A stretch of DNA of 64,000 nt, from the NCBI GenBank assembly GCA_947568835.1, contig OX387604.1, positions 1,386,001 to 1,450,000 of the forward strand, in the 5' to 3' direction. Below, piece after piece: positions 50,601 through 62,436 of the stretch (positions are counted from its first letter, which is position 1; each line of letters starts with the position of its first letter). The position numbers and the translations under genes were made by a program. This DNA comes from Protonemura montana (taxonomy: Eukaryota > Arthropoda > Insecta > Plecoptera > Nemouridae). Under the pieces are notes generated by a model, which did not search any database, was not told where the DNA came from, and saw only the letters and a list, made by a program, of their open reading frames with translations.

Positions 50601-53600
50601 TGCTCACAGTATGTGCTTTGCTTTTGCACTCTCATCACACGATGGACTGCTTTTCTATTATTTGTCAATTTTTGTTCAATTTTTTGAGTTGAAATATGGT
50701 CTTAAGACCAGTAATGACCAAAAGGTAACAAGAGTAACATGAAGTGGAGTAGGAACTTAAAACTGTAGAGATATTATGGAACAAAATATATCTATAGGTT
50801 AGGTGGGAAGCCATCTTATCTAGAGGTTAGGCTGGAAGCCATCTAATCTACAGGTTAGGTGGGAAGCCATCTTATCTACCAACATTAAAAGCAGGACAGA
50901 ATGCAAGACTGTTGCATCTCTTACTTGAGACAATTATAAATCAGCTTATACCCTGACTGGAAGGTGATTGGTGTTCAATGCATTCCACAGAGCGGGCTAC
51001 GCTGGAGTACAGGGTCGTGTTGTAAATCTGGTTCGTCATCTGATGACTTGCCACGACTTGGATCCACGATATGCGCTGCCTGAATGCAAGGCCAGGGTGG
51101 CCGCTCTCTACCTGCCGTTGCTAGGAATCGTGATGGACAATCTGTCCCAACTTTGTCTGCCGCTCGGTAATTTGTTTGTTGTTGTTTATTAGCCTTATTG
51201 GCTTGAGTTTTTCATGTACAATTACATAAGTATGCATTGTTTTGTTGAAGTACTTAATACAATATTTTTTCAATTGTGCTAAACAGGTTGTCCAGTTTTC
51301 TCATCTACGGCTTACCTTGATTCATTGTAGTATGGGTCACCTCGAAGATCCTCATTTACTTTATTTTAGTTGTTTTGTTACGTGACCAATGACTGATGCA
51401 ATGTAGCAATTAGCAAATGGTTTAAATGGTTTCTTGTGAAAGAAATGACTACAATACATTCTTAGAAGTCATATTTATCACAAAGTTAAAAGAGTTTGAA
51501 GAAGGCATTGGGATGATTTGCTAGGGCAGGCAGAGATTTCCAAACATAGATTAATGTGCATTATTAGTTTGTATTTCATTTGCAAGAAAATATTTGATCT
51601 CACGCTAAGAAAAAGCCTACTTTGGTGACGGGCATTTTATGGAGCATTTTTAGAGGGTTTAGAAAGACCTGACATAAGTGCATTGTCATTGATATTTGCA
51701 GTGGGTATTTCTGCGACGGGAGATGAGTTGGAACCGGGCTCTGCGTTCAACGATGTCGTGGCGATGGCTATTTCCGGCTCGTCCATCTTCAACAAAAGCC
51801 AAGGGGGTGATCTGGCACAGGTCTGCATCACTTAAAATATTAAACCAATGATTTTTACAAAGTTGTTAACAACGCTTATGTCTGTCAACAAAACCAAATC
51901 AAAGCCTTCTAGAACAGTGGCGGTTCGTGGGTCCAAAAATAGGGGAGACACCAAAAAAAATACTCACCCCAATAAATCGCCATTAAAACGCTATCAATTA
52001 TGGGAGATTCCCGTGTGTTCTGAGGTATTTTGTCGTGATTGCTAAGACAGTCATGTTGTTCTCGGAAATTACTCTCGTTGGCCGAGCTGAAACTCTCATC
52101 GCAGTCTCTGAACTGCTTGTCTCCCTGCTTTGCGAGCAAGCCAAAATAAGTTGCTGCTGAGAAACTCGTTTTGCACTCAAACGGCGTCAGAAAATGCGTT
52201 TTTCACTTTGCTTCCGGTCATTTGCATCTCTTGTGCCAACCAAGTACAGTGTCAAGGAAATTTTCCATCGGCATCGAGTGGTTTCGGCCTTTAGTGCCTC
52301 ATATGGCACCAATATGTCCATGTTCTTCTAAAACCTGGAGACTTGCTCCTACTAGCGGCTGAATTAGCACGTTAAACCTGCATAGATCCTCTATCAGTGG
52401 CGTGTTGCCTCCTCCTGGGACTGGGAGGTTAAGCTATTAACCGCAGTGCCACCATCACGCATAAAGTTAGAGCTCTTTCAAACTCTGCATAAAGTTAGAG
52501 CTTTCTACTAAAGGCTACATTGATTTTACAACAAACCCCTATTTATTCTTCCTTTCTTTTGTTTCCTGGGGTGGCACGGCCTCCCGTGGCTCATGCACGA
52601 ACTGCCACTGCTTAATATAGATCTAGTGGAAACAAATTTATACAGAAGTCTTTGAAATGCTGCTTTGTCTCGTAGGCTAGAATGTACTCCACGGTACACA
52701 ACCACTTCTCTAAACTAGGCTTGCTGGGCTATGCTGGGTCACATTGGGCTACTTATTTTTACCATATGTGGTTTGGAACTGCGTTTTGCAGGGGGGAGGT
52801 CGGTTAAGCGCAGAAACGAGAAGGCATCTTCTCGCCTGCTTCGTCTGGGTGCTGAAGAACGTGTCGAAACCGGTTCTAACTGGCTGCTGGAAGGAGCTGC
52901 CTCTAGCTCGGTTTCACCGTTTGCTCGAAACACTCGGCCTGTGCATTACGTGTCTGGAGTATCGTTCGGCCACGACCCACCGAACGGAGAGTGCGGCCGG
53001 AAGCCTACAGGCCAAGGCCAGGCTGGAAGACGTTATTCTCGGACAAGGTACATCAAACCTTCTCATTACCTTCTGAAACCATCTACACATCACTCTTATC
53101 TGTCACCTAACACCCGGCAGCTGCGTATGCAGCGGGTGGGTCTACTAGTGTCTAACAAGTTAAAAACAAGGTGTGCCAAAAGGCAAGAATTGGGGAAGAG
53201 AAAAAGGAAACTCAACTTGACGAGGTAGAAATAGCCAATTGCAAAAGATAAGAGGCTGGCACCACGAAGATTTGGCTTTGCCTTGTTCACAGAGAGAATA
53301 AGTGACGGTTCCTCGGCTATTTCTTTCTCGGTAAGTTGCATTTCCTTCTCTCCTCTTCCCCAATGTCATGAAATGATACATTTTGGGAGTAGCCTGTAAC
53401 AGAACAATAAGCCATACACTAAAAAGAGTTACCATGTTTTGAACTGCTCGTCTGGGTTTTTGCTTACTGCTGTGGGTTTCTTAAAAACAGCTGAGAAGAT
53501 TAAACCCCCATATGACTGTTAGGTTCGGCTCGGAGTGAGATGATGCAGCGGCGCAAGAACGCTGTTGCTTCCACGACGGCGCTGGACAAACCACGTTGGC

Positions 53601-56600
53601 GTAAAGAGCAGACAGGCTACCGCTCGAGCTCGGCTCTGCTGGATGCCAACGCTGGACACCACTCGGACAGGCTTGAAAGGGCAGAGCTCGGCTCCAGGCT
53701 CGAAGGAAATCTTGCCGCGGAAGTTAGTTTTACCATTCTGGACACGCTCGAAGATATCGTCCGAGTTCTCTCGCTGTCGGATCACCTGCAAGGTACTTGT
53801 TAATTAAATGCTTGTTTTTATGTCCACTAGGTGCAAGCAAGGGTGTTAATTAAGTTGATTCACCGAGTAGAAATCAACAAAAAATTGTTTAAATTTTACT
53901 TTCTTGGCATCTTTTATCACGCGAAGATGTGTTTAAAAATTAAATTCATTTCCAAAATGGATTGGAACTTTGAAGCAATTATTAGTTTCCTTTATTAAAC
54001 ATATTTTCCTGCTCATTTAGCCTGACTTAGTCCAAGGGTGAATGCAGGGGACCTTAATTTTGTTGCATATGACTTCAAGGTAGTTAAGTGGTGGCAATGG
54101 GGACGACTCCCAGTGAAAGCAGTGATAAAGTAACGGTGATGTTTTTGTTGGCAGGGCTGCTGGGAGTGGTTCTAAAGCTTTTGTTGGCTGCCCTGTCTCG
54201 AAGGCAAAGCAGCAGCGTATTGGCGAGCATGTTTGCCACTCAGCGGGCGCTAGTGTTCAAGTTTCCCAACTTGTTGTTTGACGAGGAAACGGAGCAGTGT
54301 GCTGACTTGTGCCTGCAGTTACTCAAGCACTGTAGCGGTAACCTGGCCCAGGTGCGGTCTCAAGCTTCTGCGTCTCTCTACTTGCTGATGCGTCAGAACT
54401 TCGAGATCGGGAACGTGAGTTAAAATTAGCAAAAGTCTTTGCAACTAGCGGGTCTGTTCTTACAGTTATAAGTAACTACATTGGCTCTTTGGTTTGGTAA
54501 GCAATCAAGTTACATGCCTTCTATTCACAAAACATTTCATTAGCTGTTTTCAAAGTTAGCTAAATTAATTTTCTCTTATTGATAAAGAGCAAATTTGCTA
54601 CTTATTTAGAGTTGTTATAAATAGATTTCTATTTAACAAACTTAACAAAACAACTTTGACAATAAAAGAAGTTATTTTTATGGCCAGTTCTGCCCAGTTC
54701 CTATTGTTTCTGGGGGATTTTTGTAATGGATATATTTTCCTTTTGGTTTGTGAATCTGTTTATATTTGTATCAGATAAAGATGATTTGATTTTGAAAAAA
54801 AACTAACGTCAAATACATTTGTATCATTCGAAATAACGTTTGAATGGTAATTTTCGGGCAGAACAAGCAGCATTGGTGCTGGAACTCTTAACCTATAAAC
54901 CCAGTGATATAATATTGCCAGGTATGTGGTAAATGTTATGTGTTACTTATGCTTATAGAATTTCAGAGTATTTTACATTTTGCCAACAGAACTTTGCAAG
55001 AGTGAAGATGCAAGTGACTATGTCCTTGAGCTCGTTGGTTGGAACGAGCGCGACTTTCAATGAGCAGTCTCTGCGTCGCTCGCTAAAGACAATTCTGGTT
55101 TACGCGGAACAAGACAGGGAACTTCAAGACACAAGTTTCCCCGAACAAGTCAAAGAGCTTCTCTTCAACTTGCATATGATACTATCTGACACAGTCAAGA
55201 TGAAGGAATTTAAGGAGGACCCAGAGATGCTGCTAGACTTAATGTACCGAATTGCTAAGGGATACCAAAACTCGCCAGACTTGAGAATCACTTGGCTGGA
55301 GAACATGGCTCAGAAGCACAGAGAGGTGGGAACACACTCAATTTATGCCCACTTCTGCCTCAACTTCTTTAATTGAATTACCACATTAAAGACTTATCAC
55401 AATTAAAATTTGATTGTTGTGCTAGATCACGCTTTTGTTAATATTCACGTTACGAGAAACGCTTTTGAGGCTGAAAGAAAGCTGTATCTCAGTTCAGTTT
55501 TTTCACCTGACAAAGATTTGCTATTTTTACTCAGTAAAAGTACCTCTAATATGTTGACCTAAAGCTGAAAATCATTGCAATATTGGTAGTTAGTATAGAT
55601 TTTTTTTGGTCTCTTTAGCGGAAGAACCACACCGAGGCAGGCATGTGCTTAGTGCACAGTGCTGCTTTGGTGGCGGAATATCTTCGAATGCTGGAGCCCT
55701 CTCCTGCCCTACCTGCAGGGGCGGCACATTTTGAGCGCGTTTCCCCCAACGCACTGGACGAGAGCGCCGTTTCGGATGACGTGCTACGCCCCGAAGATGA
55801 CGGCCTCTGTCTCGGCAAAGACTTCACGGAAGGTGGGCTGGTGACCCTGCTCGAGGCCGCTGCACAATCACTGTACCTTGCTGGCATGTACGAAGCCACC
55901 AACGATGTCTACCACATTCTTATACCTATTGCTGAAGCAAATCGAGACTATAAAAAGCTTACATACATTCATGGGTGAGTTTTTACCATCTTACTTTATG
56001 GTATAGACTGATATTTTAATTTGCACTACAACAAATTGTATTACCTTAAAGAAAACAAATTTTCTTAGATGATGAATGTCATTATTGTTGCAGGAAACTG
56101 CATGAGGCATTCCTTCGTGTGGAGCAACTTCAAGGGAAGCGGGTTTTTGGAACGTATTTCCGAGTAGGATTTTACGGTGCCAAGTTTGGAGACCTTAACG
56201 GGGAGGAATACATTTACAAAGAACCAACGCTGACTAAACTGCCTGAAATATTTAGCCGCCTTGAGGTACGTGTCACTTCGATAAAGACGTAATATCACAT
56301 TCCCTGTCGTCACCCACCCATCTTTAAACTCGTTTTTCTGTGCTGCCAACTTTCTACTTCTAATTAATCTTGATTAATGATGTTGTCTGCCTGGAATTCA
56401 GGCCGACAGCTTTGTTTTGGAGCACAGTTTTCTTTTGTTCAGACACAACTTTCATCCTTGCGTGCCAATCGCCACACATTGAAATTGTTTTCCATGAGTT
56501 TGGGAGAGTGACAAGGCATATGATTCCCACAAATGTAGCCTAATTATTTTTGTGTGAGATTACCTCCGATCCTGAGTCAGACGATATTTTTACTTTTGCC

Positions 56601-58285
56601 TGCCGGTTTCAGAACTTCTATGTGGAACGCTTTGGGCCAGACAACATTGTTGTCATCAAGGACTCGAACACCGTTGATCTGAGTGAGCTCAATCCGGAGA
56701 AAGCGTACCTGCAAATCACTTATGTGGAGCCCTATTTCGAGCCTTTTGAGGCAAGGCATCGAGCCACCCACTTTGACAGGAACTTTAACATGAGTGAGTA
56801 GTCATTAAACATGATGCACTAAGTACTTATCTTTCCATTGTCCAAGAAACTTCAATGATGCTGCTTTTATTACTGCCTTTCATTTTCTGCCAGATAACCT
56901 ACAACAAAATATTCTTAGATAGTTGGTATAATTCGGTGTAATGTCCGGTGACATGGGGATGCAGGACTTGTAAGCTGTGGAGATGTTAATATCGCTGGCC
57001 AGACCAACCTAATTCGGCTATTTTCTTCAACGCTTTGGTCACTCCACTTGCCTTATGAATGATTTTTTATAAGTCTTATATACTGACTTATAAAAAATCT
57101 TTTGCTATTGAACCTATTTCTTTATCATATCATCAAAAAAGAGATTTAAATTAAACAAATGTGCTCTATTTTCTGTGCAAGTGTTAGATAATGATGAACA
57201 TAACAATGTCTTGTTTAACATCTATTTAGTATCGGACAAGCTGTTTGTTTGATAAGTTCTTGCACTTATGGTCAGCTGGTAATGTGTAGCTTGGTTTTTG
57301 TGGTTTCAGAACGTTTTGTCTACGCCACCCCTTTCACCCCTTCGGGACGTGCGCATGGGGAACTTCATGAGCAACACAAGCGCAAGACGATCTTGACGAC
57401 TGCCAAGCATTTCCCATACGTCAAGACCCGTATCCAAGTAGTGCATAGGAAGCAGCTCGAGTTGTCTCCCATTCAAGTCGCCATCGAAGACATTCAGAAG
57501 AAGACGCAAGAATTGGCAGCTGCCACTCGCCAAGAACCAGCTGATCCCAAGATCTTGCAGATGGTGCTCCAAGGATGCATTGGTAGGATTTAGTTTTCTT
57601 TTAGCATACATTGTTGTTGATAGAATTGACAGGTCACTCAAGGCAGGGGGGGGGGAGTAGAGGTGGGGTTAGGTTTGTATCTTTGGAGAGAACAACCTTC
57701 CATCAGTAATATTTTTCAAATCTAGAAAATGACATGCTAAGTGAAATGAAGAAAGTACCTACATTTTATGAAGCTAATTCTAGAAATTAATTTCCAAAAT
57801 GAGTAGTACCTACCTACCATGTTTTCTTTTAAATTAAATATACAAATAAAAATTACACTTCAATATAGAAGAGTCTGTTGAATTAACATAGCTGTTTGCT
57901 TATTTCTTAGGCACAACCGTGAATCAAGGACCAATGGAGATTGCCACCGTTTTCCTTACCGACCTGAAAGACCGGCAGAAAACTCCTACCAAGCTTCAAA
58001 ACAAGCTCAGGCTCTGCTTCAAAGACTTCTCAAAAAAGTAAGTGAAACATTTAACTTATGGCTGAAAGAGAAGGATGGAAGAGTTTAGCAGTTTGCTGCT
58101 TTTATGATTTGTTCCATTACCTCACTGTGAAACATGGCTTTGCTTTCAGATGTTTAGATGCGTTGAAAAAGAACAAGAATCTCATCGGGCCGGATCAGAA
58201 AGATTACCAGCGCGAGCTGGAGCGTAATTATCACCGGTTTCAGGAGAGACTAGCTCCACTCATAATGCAGCCCTCACGCCGTTAA
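38690..58285 (+). CDS. DOCK7: DOCK7-like (DOCK-C/Zizimin-related) guanine nucleotide exchange factor, N-terminal exon missing
   Basis: Atypical Rho-family (Rac/Cdc42) exchange factor. The 32 phase-consistent exons are 38690-38777, 38858-39036, 39119-39341, 39417-39679, 39759-40038, 40149-40332, 40602-40732, 41111-41297, 41710-41835, 42575-42713, 42854-42995, 44178-44366, 44524-44627, 45592-45760, 46156-46292, 46985-47073, 48096-48110 (micro), 48874-49157, 49700-49858, 50343-50608, 50991-51166, 51702-51820, 52792-53047, 53523-53792, 54155-54414, 54990-55325, 55619-55974, 56094-56265, 56613-56793, 57310-57582, 57911-58037, 58150-58285. They give about 2004 residues. Human DOCK7 is about 2,100, so only a short N-terminal piece, including the start, is missing. 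Hallmarks: [100 protein letters not shown] and [14 protein letters not shown]6/7/8 are not separable by eye. An ATTAAA lies near 58365. Confidence 0.96.
41710..44366 (+). other. DHR-1 (C2-like) domain exons of the DOCK gene
   Basis: These exons encode roughly residues 512-710: [20 protein letters not shown], then [51 protein letters not shown] and [14 protein letters not shown]. This is the DHR-1 lipid-binding domain of DOCK proteins, which in the family recruits the protein to phosphoinositide-rich membrane. The intron between 42995 and 44178 holds a solo-LTR candidate. Confidence 0.85.
43513..44131 (+). mobile_element. Solo-LTR candidate (Ty3/Gypsy-like ends)
   Basis: A 619-bp segment begins TGTGACGG and ends GCGTCACA, the TG...CA form of LTR ends. 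ATAT flanks both sides (43509-43512 and 44132-44135), consistent with a 4-bp target-site duplication. A TATA-like sequence (cctatatacacc) lies at 43950-43962 inside a GC-rich island that stands out from the AT-rich intron. No internal gag-pol is present. It lies in the intron before the exon at 44178. Confidence 0.55.
44640..44752 (+). mobile_element. 5S-SINE tail relic in a DOCK intron
   Basis: The text tttcacgagcgctattagac, ctgtgtcaaaactgta and ttaaaccccacaatcaact corresponds to the 3' end of the 5S-SINE copies (caccgacgccattagacc, tcaaaacagtgc, aacaccacaaatcaat). It is decayed and lacks its head. Confidence 0.6.
47467..47740 (+). mobile_element. Hairpin retroelement/MITE with 14-bp target-site duplication (copy 1)
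   Basis: The 246-bp insertion (47481-47726) is flanked by perfect direct repeats ATGGTGTAAATGAT (47467-47480 and 47727-47740). Its core (47486-47674) is a nearly perfect inverted repeat with arms of about 90 bp, for example left aaaaactatttgaacggg and right cccgttcaaatagttttt. The right end gtagacatgagtctaaaaac is shared with the copies at 49165 and 58670. It lies in the intron between DOCK exons 16 and 17. Confidence 0.8.
48096..48110 (+). CDS. Candidate 15-nt microexon of the DOCK gene
   Basis: The sequence gacaagtggataatg lies between ctgtgctgcag and a strong donor gtgagt. It enters and leaves in phase 1 and adds five residues, changing the joined text from glycine to GQVDNG at the junction. 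Skipping it also preserves the frame, so it would be a neutral cassette. The support is splice consensus and phase only. Confidence 0.5.
48128..48174 (+). repeat. 24-bp direct duplication
   Basis: tgtacatatgtacctacctg plus act occurs twice, starting at 48128 and 48152, directly downstream of the candidate microexon donor. Confidence 0.9.
49151..49442 (+). mobile_element. Hairpin-family element inserted at an exon/intron junction, 14-bp target-site duplication (copy 2)
   Basis: The 264-bp insertion (49165-49428) is flanked by perfect direct repeats CACCACTGTGAGTT (49151-49164 and 49429-49442). The left repeat spans the last 7 bases of DOCK exon 18 and the 5' splice site (ACT|gtgagtt), so the splice donor is duplicated. 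Family features: acaaaaactatttcaactgg, atttcccaacgtttcgtaac, ttgtacctgttacttttcc on the left, and gtagacataagtctaaaaac on the right. Using the distal donor would meet a TAA at 49164-49166, so the proximal donor must serve. Confidence 0.85.
50793..50876 (+). repeat. 28-bp tandem repeat, three copies
   Basis: Three adjacent 28-bp units (ta-n-aggttaggtgggaagcc...atc) with few differences, in the intron before DOCK exon 21. Confidence 0.9.
51915..52610 (+). mobile_element. hAT-like non-autonomous DNA element, copy 1
   Basis: The 696-bp element starts CAGTGGCGGTTCGTG and ends CACGAACTGCCACTG, imperfect terminal inverted repeats of the CAGTGGCGG type common in hAT elements. I see no clear 8-bp duplication in the flanks and no transposase frame. 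It fills most of the intron between DOCK exons 22 and 23. A second, more decayed copy lies at 25649-26223. Confidence 0.75.
55619..58285 (+). other. DHR-2 catalytic domain exons of the DOCK gene
   Basis: These exons encode roughly residues 1590-2004, the conserved DHR-2 exchange domain. Seen: [71 protein letters not shown]-like [73 protein letters not shown] and a C-terminal [19 protein letters not shown]. The nucleotide-sensor loop region (IGTTVNQGP) is intact, so exchange activity is expected. It ends in MQPSRR without a longer tail. Confidence 0.85.
57061..57099. repeat. Perfect 15-bp palindrome with 9-nt loop
   Basis: gattttttataagtc and gacttataaaaaatc are exact inverted repeats separated by ttatatact, in the intron before DOCK exon 30. 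It could form a stable hairpin. No known function. Confidence 0.9.
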
Positions 58286-58669
58286 GCTGACCCACACACA
58301 CAGACAAACAACTGCCTGTTGACAGGCAAAGAGTTTCCAACTTTTCAGGAGCCACTTTAGACGCAATTAAAGTTTGTCAACTGATGGAAGTCGATTTCCA
58401 CTTGCGTCGACTCCACCATTTACCAAAGTTGCTTTGCCAAAGCGATAAAATCTTCCTACCAACTAGATTTGCTTGAGGGTTGAACTCACTTGAAATTCAA
58501 CTTTCAAACGATCTTTTGTCACAAACAACGTGCAAGGAAGCCAGGAAATGGACGTAGGCAAAAAGTGTTAAAAATCCTTTTGGGTCTTTTTGGGTGCGTC
58601 CATTCCATTTAAAGATTTACTAAGACGAATGTTTTCAGAGATCTGTGTTTGATTTCTACCAGCCTTTAT

Positions 58670-58960
58670 GGTTTTTAGACTCATGTCTACTTTATCTAAT
58701 ATCAGCACTAGTTTTGAAAAAAAACTTTTAAAAATTGGGTTATGAATGCTAAGTAAAATAACCAATTTTTATGACATATCTTCTCTTATACCTGTTACTT
58801 CATCAAGGGTGAAAGCAGTTCTGACAAAAAGAACTGCAAAAATATAAACAATTACCTTTTCTAGACCTTCTAGACGTTTCATTAATTCTTAATGCATGAA
58901 ACTAAAAACTTTAATAATTCAAGGCACAGATATTTTACATGTTTGATATAAAATTACCTC
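58670..58960 (+). mobile_element. Hairpin-family element, rearranged relic (copy 3)
   Basis: It begins with the family end in reverse orientation (gtttttagactcatgtctac). The text then follows copy 2: attgggttatgaatgctaag, tacctgttacttcatcaagg, gtgaaagcagttctgac, aacaattacc, aatgcat. It is rearranged, and I see no direct repeats. Confidence 0.55.
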
Positions 58961-60354
58961 AAAAAATTAGCATTTTTTTATTAGCTGAAGCAATAAGTGC
59001 GGGTGGAATAAATGCAAATTATCCGCAACTATTTGTATGCTAGGTTGCATACTTTCAAGTTTCCTGTACATTACCATTTATCTCTCAATATACCCACTAA
59101 AATATGTTCCTCTGAACCCTTTTTGGGCAAGTAGATTGAGAGACTAAAATAATCCAGTTTTAAATTGTTTTTTTTTTCTCTTTGCACTTCTGCTGTTGGT
59201 GGCTAAAATCCCATTTTCTCTTCTTTGCAGGTGGAGACATATTAAATAATAGACTTTTTGAAAAACTTGCTATTTTTTGTACCAACAGGGCATAGATGGA
59301 ACTGAAAATATGTCAAATTATAATAATTAAAATGATAATTAATTGTATTCTATGTAATTATACAAAAGATATGCTCTCTGAAAGTACTTGTATAACTAGT
59401 ATTTTTGTGACTTTTCTATTACCACATCTTTATCATACTGGGGAACATTAATTAGCAAGGAAATGTTGGCCCCCAGCAAATTCCTGAGCAAAGCCTTGAT
59501 CAAATCCCCTGAGCGAAGCCCCAAGAAAATCTCCTGAGAAAATCCAGGTAGCGGATGCCATTGACTTAACTGAAGCAGCGACTTTACCACTGTGCAACGC
59601 AGACGACTATTTTATGGAGAAAGATGAACGTATTTGAATTTCACGTTTGAAAACCCGGCCAACTGGGAAAGTATGTAACATCGAGCGTACCTTCTGTTTA
59701 GTTCGGTTAAAAACCTCGTTCCCGTTAGCAGTCTGGGATTTTATCTTTTAAAATTATTAAAATATCATGGATGATTATTATTCGTACTCGCAAGCAAGAG
59801 CTAGACCCAGCCGCCAAACCTAGCAGTGCAGAAGCCCTCGCCAACTCCAATATATGGGGTTTCACCATTTGCCACGATCTTTATCGATTAAGCAGGCGTT
59901 AGAGCCCGGTTGGAACAACGCCAGTCGAACCTATTAACGCCTGGCAGGCCCCCATTTACTCTTATTTGTAAAGTTTCACCGAACACGCAGTCGTGTTAAG
60001 CATCGTGAAACCAGCGCAATCTAGTGGATGTCTAATGTACCACGATATTTTCCAAGTTTTCTTTTTTGTTTACTCACAGTACATATTTAATACTTATAAA
60101 ATACTCATACCTGATATAATATCCATTAATATCATAATATCCATATATAGCATAATATCCAACTGTTCATTATACTGCTGTTCCGCCAGCTCCAATTAAA
60201 CAGGTGTGTTCAATATCCTGGAATATGAAAAGATTCGTTTTATAACAGCTGGGTTTAACATTTAACACAAAATAATAATTCGAGATCGTTGCGAATTACA
60301 AGAAGTTCGTCGAAATGTTTCCTCATGCTTCAGACTCTTTTTTTCGGTAGATCT

Positions 60355-60555
60355 CTTGCTGGTCCGCAGCCCGCAGAACAAACTCGGCTCCTCCACGATC
60401 TTTGAAAAATTACCCGAACCATCGGTTGGCGAGTCCTGATCTCCCCAAATCATCCAGGGTGTGAAAAAGTGTGGAGCTGTTAATCGTATCAAAGGCTTTG
60501 TGTACGTTGTATAGCGCCAGATTTTGTCAACAGATAACGCTGATTGAAGCAAATA
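60355..60555 (-). mobile_element. Decayed LINE (non-LTR) reverse-transcriptase fragment
   Basis: The minus strand reads NLALYNVHKAFDTINSSTLF, then HTLDDLGRSGLANRWFG, a stop, and FFKDRGGAEFVLRAADQ. This matches the reverse-transcriptase pattern D-x-x-KAFDTV-x-H-x-x-L...GI...L...FL-x-DR, with the catalytic aspartate region (motif A) altered to N-V-H. In-frame stops show it is dead. Confidence 0.65.
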
Positions 60556-60855
60556 TATACAATTAGCAACACTCAAAACCGTCCCCAACACTGCGCCGAG
60601 TCAGTGAATGGTAGTCCTATCTCTAAAGGTTTATCTCTAAAGGTTTATCTCTAAGGTTTTAAAATAAACTGACCCACACAATGCACAAAGCAACCACGAT
60701 TAAAGCGTGAAAAAATAAATAACGGGTGTCCGAAAGGTACCATCGCTCGTAATAAATTTAGGGAGTGCGGACGTATTGCACACTCCAACAAAATATGAAT
60801 ACCGGCCACGACATGGACCGACACTCACCTGCAAAATCGTAGAACCGACCCCCCT

Positions 60856-60880
60856 CCCCCCCCCCCCCCCCACACACACA
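60856..60880 (+). repeat. C16 run followed by a short CA repeat
   Basis: C homopolymer (60856-60871) leading into acacacaca. Simple sequence. Confidence 0.9.
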
Positions 60881-61952
60881 AACAAAATCAAATGCATCCC
60901 ACTAGGGCAGTGATGTATTCGTAAAATTAATAGTGGGTGGACTGCGTACACCCGCGTGCATTGACCAATACATCACTGCACTAGGGCAATTACTACTACT
61001 GCATTGGAATCCAGGGATGTGAGCAGTTCGAGTAACTAAGTAACACAATTCCATGAACGAGTTATCTAGGCCACCCAGCGTAGCTGGAGAATAATTGTTT
61101 AGCTCCTGCTGGATAGATAAGTTATCAAGGTCGTTTAATTTTAATAATTCTATTAATTAGCCTAAATTTCCCTGCAAATTTGAAAACAAATTCCGATGAA
61201 CAGTAAGATATTTATCCAAGTTTGGGAACAGTGTTAGTAGAAGTTAGTAGGCAAATAAGTATATATAAAAAAAAACGACATGCATTGGATTGACGTGTGC
61301 AGGTAATTATTAATACTAGAATGCAACTGCAAACGCCTTGTCCAGCTTATGAATTGCAACCGTCATAACAGATTACTGCAAATAAAGTACGCTTCTGTGA
61401 AAGATGACCCATGTAGGTAATTAGTAATTTGTAACTGCGTGATAGAATAGTGCTACATCCCTTCCATGTCTGAAAGCATTCCTGCTTGGAACAAACATTA
61501 AACATTACATTGTGATTCACGACAGAATGAAACTCGCTCACTTGTACTGTAGCTGCTTTTCAGACTAGAAGCAACCTCGTCCCGTCCCAGACCAAGTCGT
61601 AAACCTAGGTGAGCTCTGACAGATTTTTTCATTTCTAGGACCATACTAATTATTTTAAGATTGCCTTTTTAACATAACAGGGCCCTAAACTTAGAATTTA
61701 TAATTCACGCGTAGTTTCAAGGGACCAGTGCTATTGTCTTTTGGCAATAGCCTAGCCGACTAGGCTAAGCTTAAGACCAGGCTTTGCTGATGTTGAGCGC
61801 GATTAGCATGAGGAGAGCTACAAAATGCTGGCACCATGGGTCCACGCTCGGTTCATTAAAGTCGTTCGCCTGCTATTTTATGCTAAATTCCATATGGGCT
61901 AGGCTAGACCCCTGTGTGTCTGATTTTTTCGGCTGTTAGAGAAATTATTATG

Positions 61953-61979
61953 CCCCCCCCCCCCCCCCCCCCCCCCCCC
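61953..61979 (+). repeat. Homopolymer run of 27 C
   Basis: An uninterrupted C27 tract. The true length may differ because such runs are poorly resolved in sequencing. Confidence 0.95.
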
Positions 61980-62436
61980 GAAACTCGTCACAGAGATACA
62001 TTTTGGCTTTCTATTAGAAAAGAAGTTGCCACAGAAATATTTGAATTCAGTGTAATTTAGAGCAAACTTTAGTGCTTGGGGAAAACTCTGGTGGATTATT
62101 TATGAAAACAAGTGGAAGCGCCGTTAATGTTTACAAACATGACCTTACTTCTGCAGTCGATGAAACAAATGTTGAAACAAACGTGAAATTACGTTTGTAA
62201 AGTCTTTAGTGTTTGTACATTATTTTCTTACTGGACATTTTATTGGCAGAGTCCCAGTAGAATATAATATTGTCATATAAAGTCTGGAGATGTGAATCCA
62301 ACGAACGCAAGGTTTCAACATTGCACTCGTCGAGTAATATCTAGACCTACATAAATCTCATCAGGGTCTTTAAGCTGACGGCCTAGTCTGGGCCTTTTCG
62401 CAGCCCTGCGGGTGTCAACTTCGGTCATTGAAAAGG

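Larger units (their letters stand above)
58286..62436. other. Intergenic region with decayed repeats
   Basis: The DOCK 3' UTR probably ends after the ATTAAA near 58365. A hairpin-family relic lies at about 58670-58960 and a decayed LINE reverse-transcriptase fragment at 60355-60555. A C16 run followed by a short CA repeat is at 60856-60880, and a C27 run at 61953-61979. I found no DEAD-box N-terminal (RecA-1) exons here for the gene that follows, though divergent exons could have been missed. Confidence 0.45.

Noticed and set aside
52731-53228. 165-residue open frame overlapping DOCK exon 23
   Set aside because: The DOCK frame in the same exon matches the family; this is another frame of it.
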